Below are positions 52,255 to 64,000 of a stretch of 64,000 bases of DNA, in pieces (the stretch's first letter is position 1; every line of letters starts with the position of its first letter). The DNA comes from Salvelinus alpinus (Eukaryota; Chordata; Actinopteri; Salmoniformes; Salmonidae), in contig NC_092094.1 of assembly GCF_045679555.1 (NCBI RefSeq), forward strand, positions 15,328,612 to 15,392,611, given 5' to 3'. The translations under genes and the position numbers were made by a program. The notes under the pieces are model-generated. The model was not told where the DNA came from. It saw only the letters and a list, made by a program, of their open reading frames with translations, and ran no database searches.

Positions 52255-55200
52255 ATGTCGGCTGATACTCCTCCCAAGGTACTGAAAATGCACAACTTGT
52301 GGAATATCTTTGCGTCAGTTTTTTCGTATTCAGATGTATCTATCAATAAATGTGAATATAACTGTGGATGGAGTAGTGTCCGTTTATACAGACGCTTGAT
52401 CTTCCCCACTGTTGGTGGTTTCCATCAGCTGTTTTTCTTTCTTGCTAGCTAACGTAACGTTAGCTGGCTTACCGCCCACAATGCCACGAAAACATATCAA
52501 TATATCTCGGTAGTTGAATTTATGACCTCGCCTGTGTTGTACTCTGTTTCCGGTTTCAAGTTGCAAAAAACATCAATTAATCGGCCGAGTGTTTGCTCAA
52601 TTAGCATCTTACTAACGTTACCTAGCTAGCTCATTGCTGGTCTATAACACTAACTAGTTACAGTAGTTTGTTAGCTAAACTGGCTGGCTATTTGGTTCAG
52701 TTATGGATTCCCTAGCTAGCCATCTAGCTACCCTCCCACTAAAATGACTGGTTTTCGAAATTGCTCTTAGTAGTACATATTATACCGCACTGTTCTTTCT
52801 GAGATCGCTACCTCTGTCACATGAGAGCCTAACTGACCAATGAACGCAAATGTCAATAATGATGTTTCAGTGGACATCCGTATCCAACGGTCTCGTTGTT
52901 GTAGTTGGCAAGTGCACTTGGATGTAACGTGTTACTATACTGCTAGACAGTGGTGGAAAAATGATCCACTTGTCATACTTGAATAAAAGTAAAGAAACTA
53001 CTTGAGTAAAATTATTTGGTTTTAAATATACTTAATTAAGTATCAAAATTATAAATCATTTAAAATTCCTTATTAAGCAAACCAGGCAGCAGCATTTTCT
53101 TGTTTTTTATATTTACAGATAGCCAGGGTCACACTCCAACACTGACATTATTTAAACAATAAGGCACGAGGGGGTGTGGTATATGGACAATATACCACGG
53201 CTTAGGGCTGTTCTTATGCACAACGCATCGCGGAGTGCCTTGACACAACTTTTAGTCATGATATATTGGCCATATACCACACCCCTCGTGCCTTATTGCT
53301 TAAATAATGGCTGAGTGGTGGAGTGTGACCTGGCAATCTGTAAATAAATGGCTGTCAGTAAAAATACATATTTTGTCATATCCGTGGTATATGGGTAGGG
53401 CTGTTCTTAGGCAAGACGCAACGCGTGGTATACGGTCCGATATGCCACGGCTGTCAGCCAATCAGCAATTATAAACTGGGTGGTTCGAGCCCTGAATGCT
53501 GATTTGGCTGAAAGCCGTGTTATGTCGCACCGTATATCACGCGTTGAGTCGTGCCTAAGAACAGCCCTTAGCCCTGGTCTATTGGCCATATACCACACCC
53601 CCTCGGGCCTTACTGCTTAAACAAAGCATGTGTGTTTAGTGAGTCCGCCAGATCAGAGGCAGTAGGGATGACCAGGGATGTTCTCTTGATAAATGCGTGA
53701 ATTGAAACATTTTCCTGTCCTGCTAAGCATTCAAAATGTAACAAGTTATTTTGGGTGTCAGGGAAAATGTATGGAGTAAAAAGTACAATATTTTCTTCAG
53801 GAATGTAGTGAAGTAAAAGTTGTCAAAAATATGAACAGTAAAGTACAGATACCCCAAAAAAACTACTTAAGTACTTTAAAGTATTTTTAATTGAGTACTT
53901 TACCCCACTGCCAACTATTGTTGGCCAATATTCTTAGTGATAGTGAGGAAGAATAACATGTAGAATGTCAATGGTAGGCTTTTAAGGCAATATAAAAACA
54001 CATAGCTAGCTAAGCTGTTTGGAAATAATATCACCTATTCATATTCCTGCTGTATTGTCTTTTTCTTCAGGTGTTATTTGAACATGAAGGTGTTTTCATT
54101 CACTCAAATACTGAAGACAGTGAAGAGCAAGATCTGCTTGTTTCTGGGTTCCTACGGATTATTGATAAGGTATCAGTTGTTGATTGTATTTATAATATTT
54201 AATTGCTGGTTGCATGGTTGCTTATTGTGTTTTTAATGATTACCAGGATGGTGAAATCATCGTGGAATACAAACCCTTGGAGGACACTGTTGATCCATCC
54301 AACATGCTCTGTGCTGGCAAGGTTTGAAATTTTCTTTTTTTTAAATGTTTTATTCACTGAAATGCTACCCAGTTGTTCAGCAGCAGTGTACATTTACCAC
54401 CATGTAAATTGGATGGAAAACCGGTAATGCGTTTCAGATCACAAGTATTAAGGGTATTATCTGATGCATCTTTATAGAAGATTTGTGTGTATTTGTCAAA
54501 GTTTTCAACAATGGCTGATAGGGATAGACTTCACAAACAACCGCCTTTCAATAACTTTCCCATTAACATTCTTTACGATTCAGAAAATTCCAGAACTCTA
54601 ACAGTTAGCAGCACCTTTCACACATCTGTTTTAAGATTCTAGAATTTAAATGATAATGATAGGTAAAGGCTTGAATCATGTTGTTAATGAGGCAAATCCA
54701 TTCCATTCCCCCAGGATTCCAGCTCAGTGATGGAGTGGGCCTATTGTCCTGGGGAAGAGAGGTCGTCACCTCAGCAGGCCGTGGTGCTGGAGCAGCAGCA
54801 AAGCTACGAGACCGAGTGGGACATGATCAACGCAGTCTCCTTTCCCAAGAGGAAACCCTGCTCCAACGGAGAGGGTGGGTGAACAATTGGGTGCATTCGT
54901 TGTAGCTCGCCCAGGACCACGGTTGGAATGCAATACATCCTACATGTAACATGAGCTTTGTTGCTGAGGCTTCCTTCAGACTTATTCACTCAACACATGA
55001 GTTCATTTACAGCAGAAGTTGACTAATAGTGAGTCACTCAGTAAACCACTACTCGAGTAAAAGTCCAAAAGCAATTGGTTTTAAATATACTTAAGTATCA
55101 AAAGTAAAAGTATAAATCATTTCAAATTCCTTATATTAAGCAAATCAGGCAGCACTGTTTTTTATTTTATTTTATTTTATTTTTTTTACAGGTGGCCAGG

Positions 55201-58200
55201 GTCATACCCCAACACTCATACATTATTTACAATTATAAACTGAGGTTCGAGCTCTGAATGCTGATTGGCTGAAAGCCGTGATATTTCAGGATGTCATTGA
55301 AATGTGTTTCTTGTATATCCCCCTGATATATATATGAAAGAATGATAATCTCTTGCCAAGGTTTGGGCTTTCCTTTGTCAATCTCCACTTTTCGTTTATT
55401 AAGGACTGAACTTAGTTTGAATTGCATGTTGACTTAACAGATAATGTCAGAATGAAACTTTGGATTCATTCCTTTGCTTTCTTCCAGGTGCATTGAACCA
55501 CACGCATGAGAAAAGCAAGTGGTCCTTCACCTTCAGTGTGTGGGACTTGAGGTCTATCACAGTGAAGGACGAGGGCTGGTCCCGTCTGGTTTTCGGAATG
55601 AAGGAGCCACTCACCTCACTGCCATCCCTCCACTTCCACCAGGGGGGTAGTGAAGGCTTCCTTGACTGCCTGAGGAGATACATCATAATCACAGAGTGAG
55701 TCTCTCAGTGTCTGGTCTGCTAAACTAGTCTGCATGGTCCAACTGGCTCTGAAATGGAAAATAGTGGTTTGACGATTAATCAATCAAATTGATTTATCAG
55801 CAGTTGTCACAAAGTGCTATATTGTAGACACCAAATAGCCAAAGAGCCAGCAGGAGCAGACGTGGTCAGTGAAAAGTTGTTAGAAAGAAGAGACCTAGAG
55901 AGGAACAAGGATCAGACGTTGATTTATTCTGATTCCATCCAATACCGTGGTTATTGCAGGAGTACAATTTTGTTTCTAAGTGGAATCGTGGATGCTAAAT
56001 GATCTCTGACAATGTTATGTAGGCCAGGTAATGTTACCGTAGTGGATGCAATGTAGTGAATCACCAGCAGAGGGAGCTTCTGAGCCCATTTGAATCACAT
56101 GTTGATTATTTTCTTTATTACTACTCCAAAGGACAGTGAATGAGTGACAGTGTGGACAATGACTCAGTATAAAGACACTGTATGAGTGTGTATGTTTACA
56201 GACAGTCTAAGAAAACAGTAGTTACACAGTAGCATCAATCCTATTTGTGAGACTTTCTTAGACTGGATTACAAAAAGAAAACCAGCCCCGTCGCGGATGT
56301 TGACGTCTTGCTGCCAGACAAATGAAACAACTTTGCGCGCTTTGAGGACAATACAGTGCCACCGACGCGGCCCGCTACCAAAGACTGTGGGCTCTCCTTC
56401 TCCGTGGCCAATGTGAGTAAAACATTTAAACGTGTTAACCCTCGCAAGACTGCCGGCCCAGACGGCATCCCTAGCCGCGTCCTCAGAGCATGCACATACC
56501 AGCTGGCTGGTGTGTTTACGGACATATTCAACCAATCCCTATCCCCGTCTGTTGTCCCCACATGCTTCAAGATGTCCACCATTGTTCCTGTTCCCAAGAA
56601 AGCTAAGGTAACTGAACTAAATGACTATCGCCTCGTAGCACTCACTTCTGTCATCATGAAGTGCTTTGAGAAACTAGTCAAGGATCAGATCACCTCCACC
56701 CTACCTGTCACCCTAGACCCACTTCAGTTTGCTTACCACCCCAACAGGTCCACAGACAATGCAATCGCCATCACACTACACACTGCCCATCTGGACAAGA
56801 GGAATACCTATGTAAGAATGCTATTCATTGACTACAGCTCATCTTCAACACCATAGTACCCTCCAAACTCATCATTCAGCTTGAGACCCTGGGTCTTGAC
56901 GTTGCCCTGTGCGACTGGGTCCTGGACTTCCTAATGGGCCACCCCGTCAGGTGGTGAAGGTAGGAAACAACCTCTCCACTCCGCTGATCCTCAACACTGG
57001 TGCCCCACAAGGGTGCGCTCTCAGCCTTTGCCTGTACTCCCTGTTCACCCATGAATGCGTGGCTATGCACGCCTCCAACTCAATCATCAAGTTTGCAGAC
57101 GACCCTACAGTGGTAGTCTTGATTACCAACAACGAAGAGACGGCCTACAGGCAGGAGGTGAGGGCCCTTGGAGTGTGGTGCCAGGAAAATAACCTCTCAA
57201 CGTTGACAAAACAAAAGAGATGATTGTGGACTTCAGGAAACAGCAGAGGGAGCACCCCCCTATCCACATCGACGGGACAGCAGTGGAGAAGGTGGACTCA
57301 GTGTTCATATCACCGACAAACTGAAATGGTCCACGCACACAGACAGTATGGTGAAGAAGGCGCAACAGCGCCTCTTCAACCTCAGGAGGCCGAAAAAATG
57401 TGTCTTGTCACCGAAAACCCTCACTAACCTTTACAGGTGCACAATTTGAGAGCATCCTGTTGGGCTGTATCACCGCCTGGTACAGCAACTGCACCGCCCA
57501 CAACCCTAAGGCTCTCCAGAGGGTGGTGCGGTCTGCTTAACGCATCACCGGGGGCAAACTACCTGCCCTCCAGGACACCTACAACACCCGATGTCACAGG
57601 AAGGCCAAAAAAGATCATCAAGGGCAATAACCACCTGAGCCACTGCCTGTTCACCGTGCTTCCATCCAGAAGGCGAGGTCAGTACAGGTGCATCAACGCT
57701 GGGACAGAGAGATTGAAAAACAGCTTCTAGCTTAAGGCCATCAGATTGTTAAACAGCCATCACTAGCACAGAGAGGCTGTTGCCTACACACAGACTTGAT
57801 ATCATTGGCCACTTTAATAAATGGAACACTAGTCACTTATAATAATGCCACTTTAAGAATGTTTACATATCTCACATTACTCATCTTATGTATATACTGT
57901 ATACTGTATCCTTCACTATCTATTCTTTATCTATTGCATCTTAGCCGCTCTGTCACTGCTCATCCATATATTTTATACTTATATATTCTCATCCTATTCC
58001 TTTACTAGATTGTGTGTATTAGGTTTTGTTGTGGAATTTGTTTAGATATTAGGTTTTGTTGTGTAATTGTTAGATATTACCTGTTAGATACTGCTTCACG
58101 GTCGGATCTAGAAGCATAAGCATTTCGATACACATGGTTAGCAGATGTTATTGTGAGTGTATGTGACCAATAAAATTTGATTTGGTTTTGAGGGATAAAT

Positions 58201-61200
58201 GCCAAAATTACCTCTTGTAGCAATGCCCACCATTAGACCAGGGGTTAATTGGTAGGTACAATTGCTTAAGCTACCTGTGTTTTTCCTTTTTTGGGCTCTG
58301 ACAATGTATTTTTTTTATCATCTGAAACACTGGACTTTTCATGGTGTTTCTTATCTATATGCTAATGCTAGTGATTTGCATAAGGTGTATAGCAAACACT
58401 TGGTTTCCTTCTCCTGGTCCCCTCTTCTGTCTGACTGACTGATGTTGGGGTTAGCGGGCAGTTTCTCCTCATGAAAGAGTCTGGTTTTCTGTTTGAGGCA
58501 AATATCACAACAGATAATTCCCCCTATATAGAGGCACTGTGCTCCTCTATCGCAGTCAGAGCAGATAGCTGTTATTAAAGTTCTTATCATGGCTTTTCAT
58601 AATGAAATTGTTTGGATTAAGTGCCGGCCGGCCATTTTCAGCCAGGCGTCTGGTTAGAACTGAAAACAGGCGATGAATGACATCACATCCTGTACCATGC
58701 CTTGTCTCACATTGTATATCTTATTTTTGTATGATTAATCCTTTATTAATTGACGTGAATTTGAATAATATTGAGGCTTTCATGGGCTTTGCATGACAAA
58801 GAAATCCCTCACGTTTTTGAGGTATAGGGTATATGTTGTGTTCTGTCCCTCCCCTCATATAGAATGCCTTTATCTGAAATAGAGCTCACTTGATAGGGAT
58901 GGATCTCTACTTAGGCTGATGACAACAAATACATATTTTTTTAATTCTCTATTTCCTCATGTTTTCAGGGCCCCAGATGATGAAACCTGCCTGCTGGTCA
59001 GCACTCCCAACCGAGCTCTCTCTCAGTCCTTCGAGAACCTTCTGGACGACAACAACTATGGCCTTGTTACTGTATGTGTCGTACATATACCTGTTATACG
59101 AATGGCACTTACCTGTATGGAAAAAAACTTACTGTAGCAAAACGGTTTGCACAGAATTTAGTTTTTGTTATTAGATTAGTTCAGGTAGTACATCTCTGTT
59201 TCAGTGAGTTTTTTTTTTTACCTCAGTTTGGTTGCCTAATTATATTGACCCTGTTTCCCCAACAGAAGCTGAAGAAGGATCCCTATGTGACGACGTTGGG
59301 CGGCTTCTCCAAGGTCACCAACTACATCTTCGACGCGTTCCGCGGCCCCGAGCTGGAGCAACAGCAGCGGCAGCCCCATGAGGAGGTAGCTGACCTGGAC
59401 ATCCTGGGACTGGGAGAGGTCATCCCTGGCCTGGAGATCAACCAGCAGGAGGAACCTGGCTTTGAGGTTATCACCAGGGTGAGTAGTACATAAAAACTAC
59501 GGGACCATTCTATGCCTACATTATCTTTATTTCATGACTTTACTTGTGTCTTGCACCTGGACGTTGCTGTATGTGCGTACACTACATCTGATGTGATTAG
59601 TGAGTAGGGGATCCCCTGGTCTGACTATGGCTTTATCTTCCGAGGCAAGCCAGCAGCTGGATGCAGGGTGTAATGATAACGGCTGGTGGCACAATAGGTG
59701 TTTGGTCTCCAGCTGGGGTTTGTCTTTTAACGTGGTTACAGTGCAGAAGAGTGCATGGTCTTATTGGTTGCCGTTCTGTTCTGTCTTTCTCAGATGGACC
59801 TGGGCGCCAGGCCAGAGGTAACCAGGAGGGAGCCACTGTCTGCAGAGGACTGGGCTAAGCACCAGGACCAGGAAGGAAGGGTGAAAAATGTCCCTCAACT
59901 CAAGAAAATCATATTCAAAGGCGTACGTTGAGTTTTGAGGGGATTTGTAAAATTACCAGAATGATGAAGCACCTTCTCTAGTAAATCTCCAGCGAAACTC
60001 TCTGGGACAGTTTCCCAGACACAGAATAAGCCTAGTACGGGACTAAAAGGCACTTTAAATGGAGAATCCCTATTGAACATGCTATTTAGCCCAGGGCTAG
60101 GCTTAATGTGTGTCCGCCAAACAGACCTTCTAGATACATTGGTGTGGTAACTAACTATCCATAAAAATTCTGGGTATGTCTGTAAAGTGATTCCTGTTAA
60201 TGTTGTGCTGATCCTGCAGGGCTTGTGCCATGCAGTGAGGAAAGAGGCCTGGAAGTTTCTGCTGGGGTATTACACCTGGGACAGCACCTATGACGAGCGG
60301 AAAGGCCAACAGAGGAGGAAAACGTATGTGTGCTTTACCAAGAGAGACATTATATATGAAACGGACATGTTTTTCTTTTAAGACAGGAATAGCCAAATGC
60401 AGATTTTGAGCGGTTTCATTACCATCAAAGTGGCTGTTCTTACCATGAAGGTCATAAGGTCTTTGTTGACATTTTCCTTTGTTAACCAGCAGAGCCATAT
60501 GTGATTGTGAAATATCAGCAAAGTAAAATGTAATTCTGAAGATATTCTCTTCCCTCTCTTGCTTCCCCCTGGTGAATAAGGGATGAGTACTTCAGGATGA
60601 AGCTCCAGTGGAAGTCGGTGAGTGAGGAGCAGGAAAGGAGAAACTCCAGGTTAAGAGACTGCAGGAGCCTGATAGGTAATATATATATATCTACCCTGCT
60701 GTCTTAGGAGAGTTGTTGTTGATGATTCATTTCAAATCAAATGTTATTGGTCACATACACGTGTTTAGCAGATGTTATTGCGGGTATAGTGTAATGCTTG
60801 TGCTTCTAGTTCTGACAATGCAGTAATATCTACAAGTAGTATCTAACAATTTCACAACATATACCCAATGCACACAAATCTACAAGTCATTTTAAGCCTA
60901 TTGGCTTTTGTCTGTTTCATCACTTGTGTTGTTTTTACTGTTAAATGTGTTGTGATTTTAAATGCACTTTTACATACATTTTGTTCAGGGATGCATCTGT
61001 AATGACTGCCTTAGCATGGTGTACCTTTCCTGAACTAGGCGTTGTATGGTTCTTTATTTATCATCTGTGAATGTGTTGTCTTCTCAGAGAAGGACGTGAA
61101 CAGAACAGACAGAACCAACAGGTTCTATGAAGGCATAGACAACCCAGGCCTGGTGTTACTACATGACGTCTTGATGACGTACTGCATGTATGATTTTGAT

Positions 61201-62972
61201 CTGGGTAAGTTATAGCATTATTGCCAAGACGTGCAGCAGAGATGATCATTTATATGTGAATGAAAAGGTTATCTGATTGGCATAGATGCAATCGATGTCC
61301 CTTATTAAGAAATGATTGTAATTTACCTCTGGTAACAGCAATCATGAGCTGATAACTGCATATCAGTGTGGTTTTTGTTACGATCACCTTAATTAACGTT
61401 GTGGGAATGTTTCCTTGTACTTGTCTCCAGGTTATGTTCAGGGTATGAGTGACCTCCTCTCCCCGATCCTCTATGTGATGGACAACGAGGTGGATGCCTT
61501 CTGGTGTTTTGTCTCCTTCATGGATCAAATGGTGAGTAATCAGATTAGCTTTGTTTTGTCTGCTGCTGATAGTTTTGTTTCGTCAATGTTAACTTTGATG
61601 TGCCTGAGTGTGACCCTTTCATGACTCAACCATAACGTGTGTGTGTACGCGCGCGCAGCACCAGAACTTCGAAGAGCCGATGCAGGGCATGAAGACTCAG
61701 TTGATCCAGCTCAGTACTCTGTTGAGGCTGCTGGACCTGGCCTTCTGGAACTACCTCGGTACGTAACACATTATAAAGTATTATATACTTTTATATATTT
61801 TTATTTTGCATGAAGCCATAAAGATTGAGGCAAATCCTGAAAAGAAAACTAAGCAAATATGCAGATTATCAACCAATACCAATAGTATTTTATAGGTTGT
61901 TGTTTTTAACTAAATTAAAACTATCTTTGAAAAGGAAGTAGCGACTGACTAACATCCTTGGTCCCATCTAATTTCTCTTCATCAGTGTTTTGTTTTGGTT
62001 CCTCCAGAGTCACAGGATTCAGGTTACCTGTATTTCTGTTTCCGGTGGTTACTGATCCGCTTCAAGAGGGAGCTCAGTTATCCAGATGTCCTTCGTCTGT
62101 GGGAGGTGAGTGCTGTTCATCCATCGACCTATCAGCGTAAGTGTCTCCCTTGTAATTTAGGGGGAAGTCAATCTGTCAGTCTCGCGCTTATGAGATTTAT
62201 TTAATGATTCAAGTTGATGCTTTTATTACTTTTCTTTTTGACTTCATGGTTTATCTTTATGCATTCTGATGGATCTTGTTAATAAGACTTCCTGGTTCTG
62301 CTCAGGTCATGTGGACTGGCCTGCCCTGCCAAAACTTCCATCTGCTGGTGTGCTGTGCCATCCTAGACTCAGAGAAAAGGAAAATCATGGAGGAAAACTA
62401 TGGCTTCAATGAGATCCTCAAGGTAACAGCTGTTATTTGCAAGTTTCAACTGGTTTGTCAGTTGAGTTCTTTTTTTTAATCAGACATATTTTCAAGGTGG
62501 GTTGTTTGGAGTGTTTTCTAAGTTATTTAGTTTTAAATGTCATTGTTTTGTATGTTATCACAGCACATCAATGAACTTTCAATGAAGCTGGACATTGAAG
62601 AAATCCTTCACAAATCAGAGGCAATTTGTATGCAGATCAGAAGTTGTAAGGTACAGTATGTTCAATGATTGCTATTTATTTATACTTTCAATTAAGTCAA
62701 TAAACTGCAGATTCATAATTACATATTGGTTATATATATCTACATTTTCTTATTTCATTTCCTTTCAGGATTTGCCTCATTCAATAAGTGAGATCCTGGG
62801 ATTCAACACAGAAAGCACATTTCCCAGATTAGAAGGGAGGGAGTTTGGAACTCTTGATTCACCTCAGTCCCCCATACCCACACAGAGACAGGAGGTCTTC
62901 TCCAATGGTCACAACAGACATTACAGAGAACCCCCTACTCACAACGGCTGCAAAGTCTCCTTCATATCATAG
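52255..62972 (+). CDS. tbc1d15: TBC1D15, TBC-domain Rab GTPase-activating protein (complete)
   Basis: Cytosolic GAP acting on RAB7 and recruited by FIS1 to mitochondria, where it limits autophagosome growth and lysosome-mitochondrion contacts (family knowledge). 17 exons: 52255-52278, 54071-54169, 54247-54321, 54715-54874, 55488-55695, 58969-59071, 59266-59478, 59794-59922, 60220-60323, 60581-60675, 61088-61204, 61431-61531, 61659-61758, 62008-62105, 62306-62422, 62564-62650, 62769-62972. Total 2034 bases, 677 residues (human 691). An N-terminal DUF3548-type region (LFEHEGVFIHSN, EKSKWSFTFS, PSLHFHQGG) is followed by the TBC domain (about 335-565). That domain has both catalytic fingers: IEKDVNR (Arg409, IxxDxxR) and YVQG (Gln446, YxQG). 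The start MSADTPPK is inferred from its position and phase-0 donor. It lacks the 16-17-residue segment seen after GLI in the longer human isoform. The tail after GFNTES diverges from mammals. Confidence 0.96.
52949..53908. mobile_element. hAT-type MITE carrying a nested palindromic MITE
   Basis: Begins CAGTGGTGGAAAAATGATCC and ends near GAGTACTTTACCCCACTG, the same family as 45438-45940. The centre (53150-53635) is a different palindromic repeat. In tbc1d15 intron 1. Confidence 0.65.
53150..53635. mobile_element. palindromic MITE, tandem or double copy
   Basis: AATAAGGCACGAGGGGGTGT...GGTATATGG and its complement (CCATATACCACACCCC...TGCCTTATT) form long hairpin arms at 53158-53300. A second related palindrome occupies 53385-53620. 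A fragment recurs at 55225-55275. Confidence 0.7.
55030..55275. mobile_element. fragment of the hAT MITE plus palindromic MITE
   Basis: TTTTAAATATACTTAAGTAT and GCTGAATGCTGATTGGCTGA-like sequence repeat the arrangement at 52949-53908, with a TTTTA microsatellite at about 55160-55190. In tbc1d15 intron 4. Confidence 0.55.
56270..58192 (+). mobile_element. Rex1/Babar-type LINE, frameshifted RT
   Basis: Frame 56356-56856 covers the RT fingers/palm: NPRKTAGPDGIPSRVLRACT, VVPTCFKMSTIVPVPKK, NDYRLVALTSVIMKCFEKLV and MLFIDYSSS. It shifts, then shows GAPQGCALSLCLYSLFTHEC and FADDPTVVVLI (FADD intact, next T changed to P), ending in the Rex1 tail GTATGTGACCAATAAAATTT. Lies in tbc1d15 intron 5 in sense orientation. 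Inactive. Confidence 0.85.
60735..60895 (-). mobile_element. Rex1 3'-tail fragment
   Basis: Reverse complement of the Rex1 tail (TCAAATCAAATGTTATTGGT, TTAGCAGATGTTATTGCGGG, TGCTTGTGCTTCTAGTTCTG), matching the ends of both Rex1 copies. In tbc1d15 intron 10. Confidence 0.7.
61088..61531 (+). CDS. tbc1d15: tbc1d15 exons 11-12, catalytic core of the TBC domain
   Basis: Exon 61088-61204 carries EKDVNRTDRTNRFYEG, with the Arg finger; the Ile of IxxDxxR is the last full codon of the exon ending at 60675. Exon 61431-61531 carries GYVQGMSDLLSP, with the Gln finger. Both residues act together on Rab-GTP, so the product should be an active GAP. The split Glu and Gly codons close correctly over the introns. 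Confidence 0.93.
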
Positions 62973-63525
62973 TGAACAATTTCATTCACACAGACTTTGC
63001 AATGTCCACATACCAGAAAGAGTATTTTGGATTCAGTTATTGGATAAGTTGGTAACTGAAACCAGTTTATCAAGTACCCTTAAGAAGAAATTTGAAGAGA
63101 AAAGAATGTAAAAATGATTTCAAATTGTATTGTTTTTGTAATTTCTTGTACCATATTGTCTTTCATTGAAATGGTAAGTCATTCCTTCAATCCTTGCTAA
63201 GGATATTTTGTAAAGACGGGCAAGGTGAGTTTGCATTGTAAAGTAACAATGTGCAGTTTTTTATTTAAACTATAACCTTTTCCTGAGTCATGCACACAAG
63301 TATTAAAATATAGTCCTGGGATTTCAATGTTTATTGATTCAAAATTTGAAAAGTTAAGGAAAGGCTACAGAGTTAAGATTTGTCTGAATATTAATTTGGT
63401 AGTAAATGACAAAAGGCTGTGCAATATGTGTTGTCTTGACGCTCTGTGATAAGACACTTTTAAAGATTAAAATATTTAGAACAAAACAACAACCAACATG
63501 TCCTTGTTACTCAGCTTTCCCAGTA

Positions 63526-63531
63526 AATAAA
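63526..63531 (+). terminator. tbc1d15: candidate tbc1d15 poly(A) signal
   Basis: AATAAA about 555 bases after the tbc1d15 stop; ATTAAA variants occur earlier near 63302. 62973-63525 is AT-rich 3' UTR-like sequence. From about 63540 to 64000 I see no gene or repeat I can name. Confidence 0.4.
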
Positions 63532-64000
63532 AATATAGCCTTTGATTGTGTACTCAAACTCCAGTACCAATGCATGTATTTAGGTTCATAAGATTGGACC
63601 TTTTCTTAGTGATGAAAGATTTAATTTTAACTCTCATTTCATATGTATCTGGTACTGTATTGATAAAGCCTCTTGAGTAGAAGGATCAGGTCCGACCTCG
63701 GAGACGTGGCCCAAAAATACTATTTGAGCAAGGTTGGGTCCGGTCCACCCACATCACTTGTACGTAACATTTTCCTGTAAGACTTCCTTTGACCATATTT
63801 GGCAAAAACTAAACCTGATTTTTGGGCTCCAAAATATCAATGATATTACAATTTTGTTGACTGTTAATACCATAATTTTTTAATACTATGTTTTGCTTGT
63901 TTTCCAACTATTTTAATTGTGGACTGTCTATCTAGCCCAGGAAGAAAACAGTAGTGAGTTCTTCAGAACTCATTGAGTTGTGGACTAATATTTAAGGCAA

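Overview
The window is vertebrate nuclear DNA, almost certainly from a salmonid fish (Salmo/Oncorhynchus/Salvelinus type). The genes are split into many short exons with GT-AG introns. The introns and spacers are packed with repeats I recognise from salmonid genomes: Tc1/mariner elements, Rex1- and L2-like LINEs, tRNA-derived SINEs, hAT-type MITEs and foldback MITEs. Nothing bacterial, no CRISPR array, and no free-standing tRNA or rRNA gene is visible.

Three conserved protein genes were reconstructed exon by exon, and reading phase closes across every junction. (1) lgr5, the R-spondin receptor, + strand, 3820-21750. The first (signal peptide/LRRNT) exon lies left of the window; 16 exons from the first LRR to the stop are present. 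(2) zfc3h1, the scaffold of the nuclear PAXT RNA-decay complex, - strand, 41637-23424. It is complete in 35 exons, about 2108 residues. (3) tbc1d15, a RabGAP of the RAB7/mitochondrial pathway, + strand, 52255-62972. It is complete in 17 exons, 677 residues. lgr5 and zfc3h1 are convergent and their poly(A) signals nearly touch at about 22.5 kb. zfc3h1 and tbc1d15 are divergent, separated by about 10.6 kb. The same genes lie in one block on human 12q21, which supports orthology; THAP2, TMEM19 and RAB21, which lie between the last two in mammals, are not seen here.

Layout: 1-3819 is lgr5 intron 1 with L2, Harbinger and LTR relics. 3820-22500 is lgr5, with three intronic minisatellites, an interrupted Tc1 copy (8.5-11.1 kb) and a 4.4-kb nested Tc1/Rex1 cluster (14.0-18.4 kb). 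22500-41850 is zfc3h1 with few repeats. 41850-52100 is a transposon-rich spacer that also holds a decayed coiled-coil gene split by a Tc1 and an orphan last exon on the - strand. 52100-63530 is tbc1d15 with a second Rex1 copy in intron 5.

The most interesting points are an LRR exon that appears missing from lgr5 where the big transposon cluster sits, a shortened LGR5 tail, a duplicated Cys-rich motif in zfc3h1, the broken heptad-repeat gene, the orphan exon, and minisatellites that fill coding-gene introns. No new multi-gene system was found.
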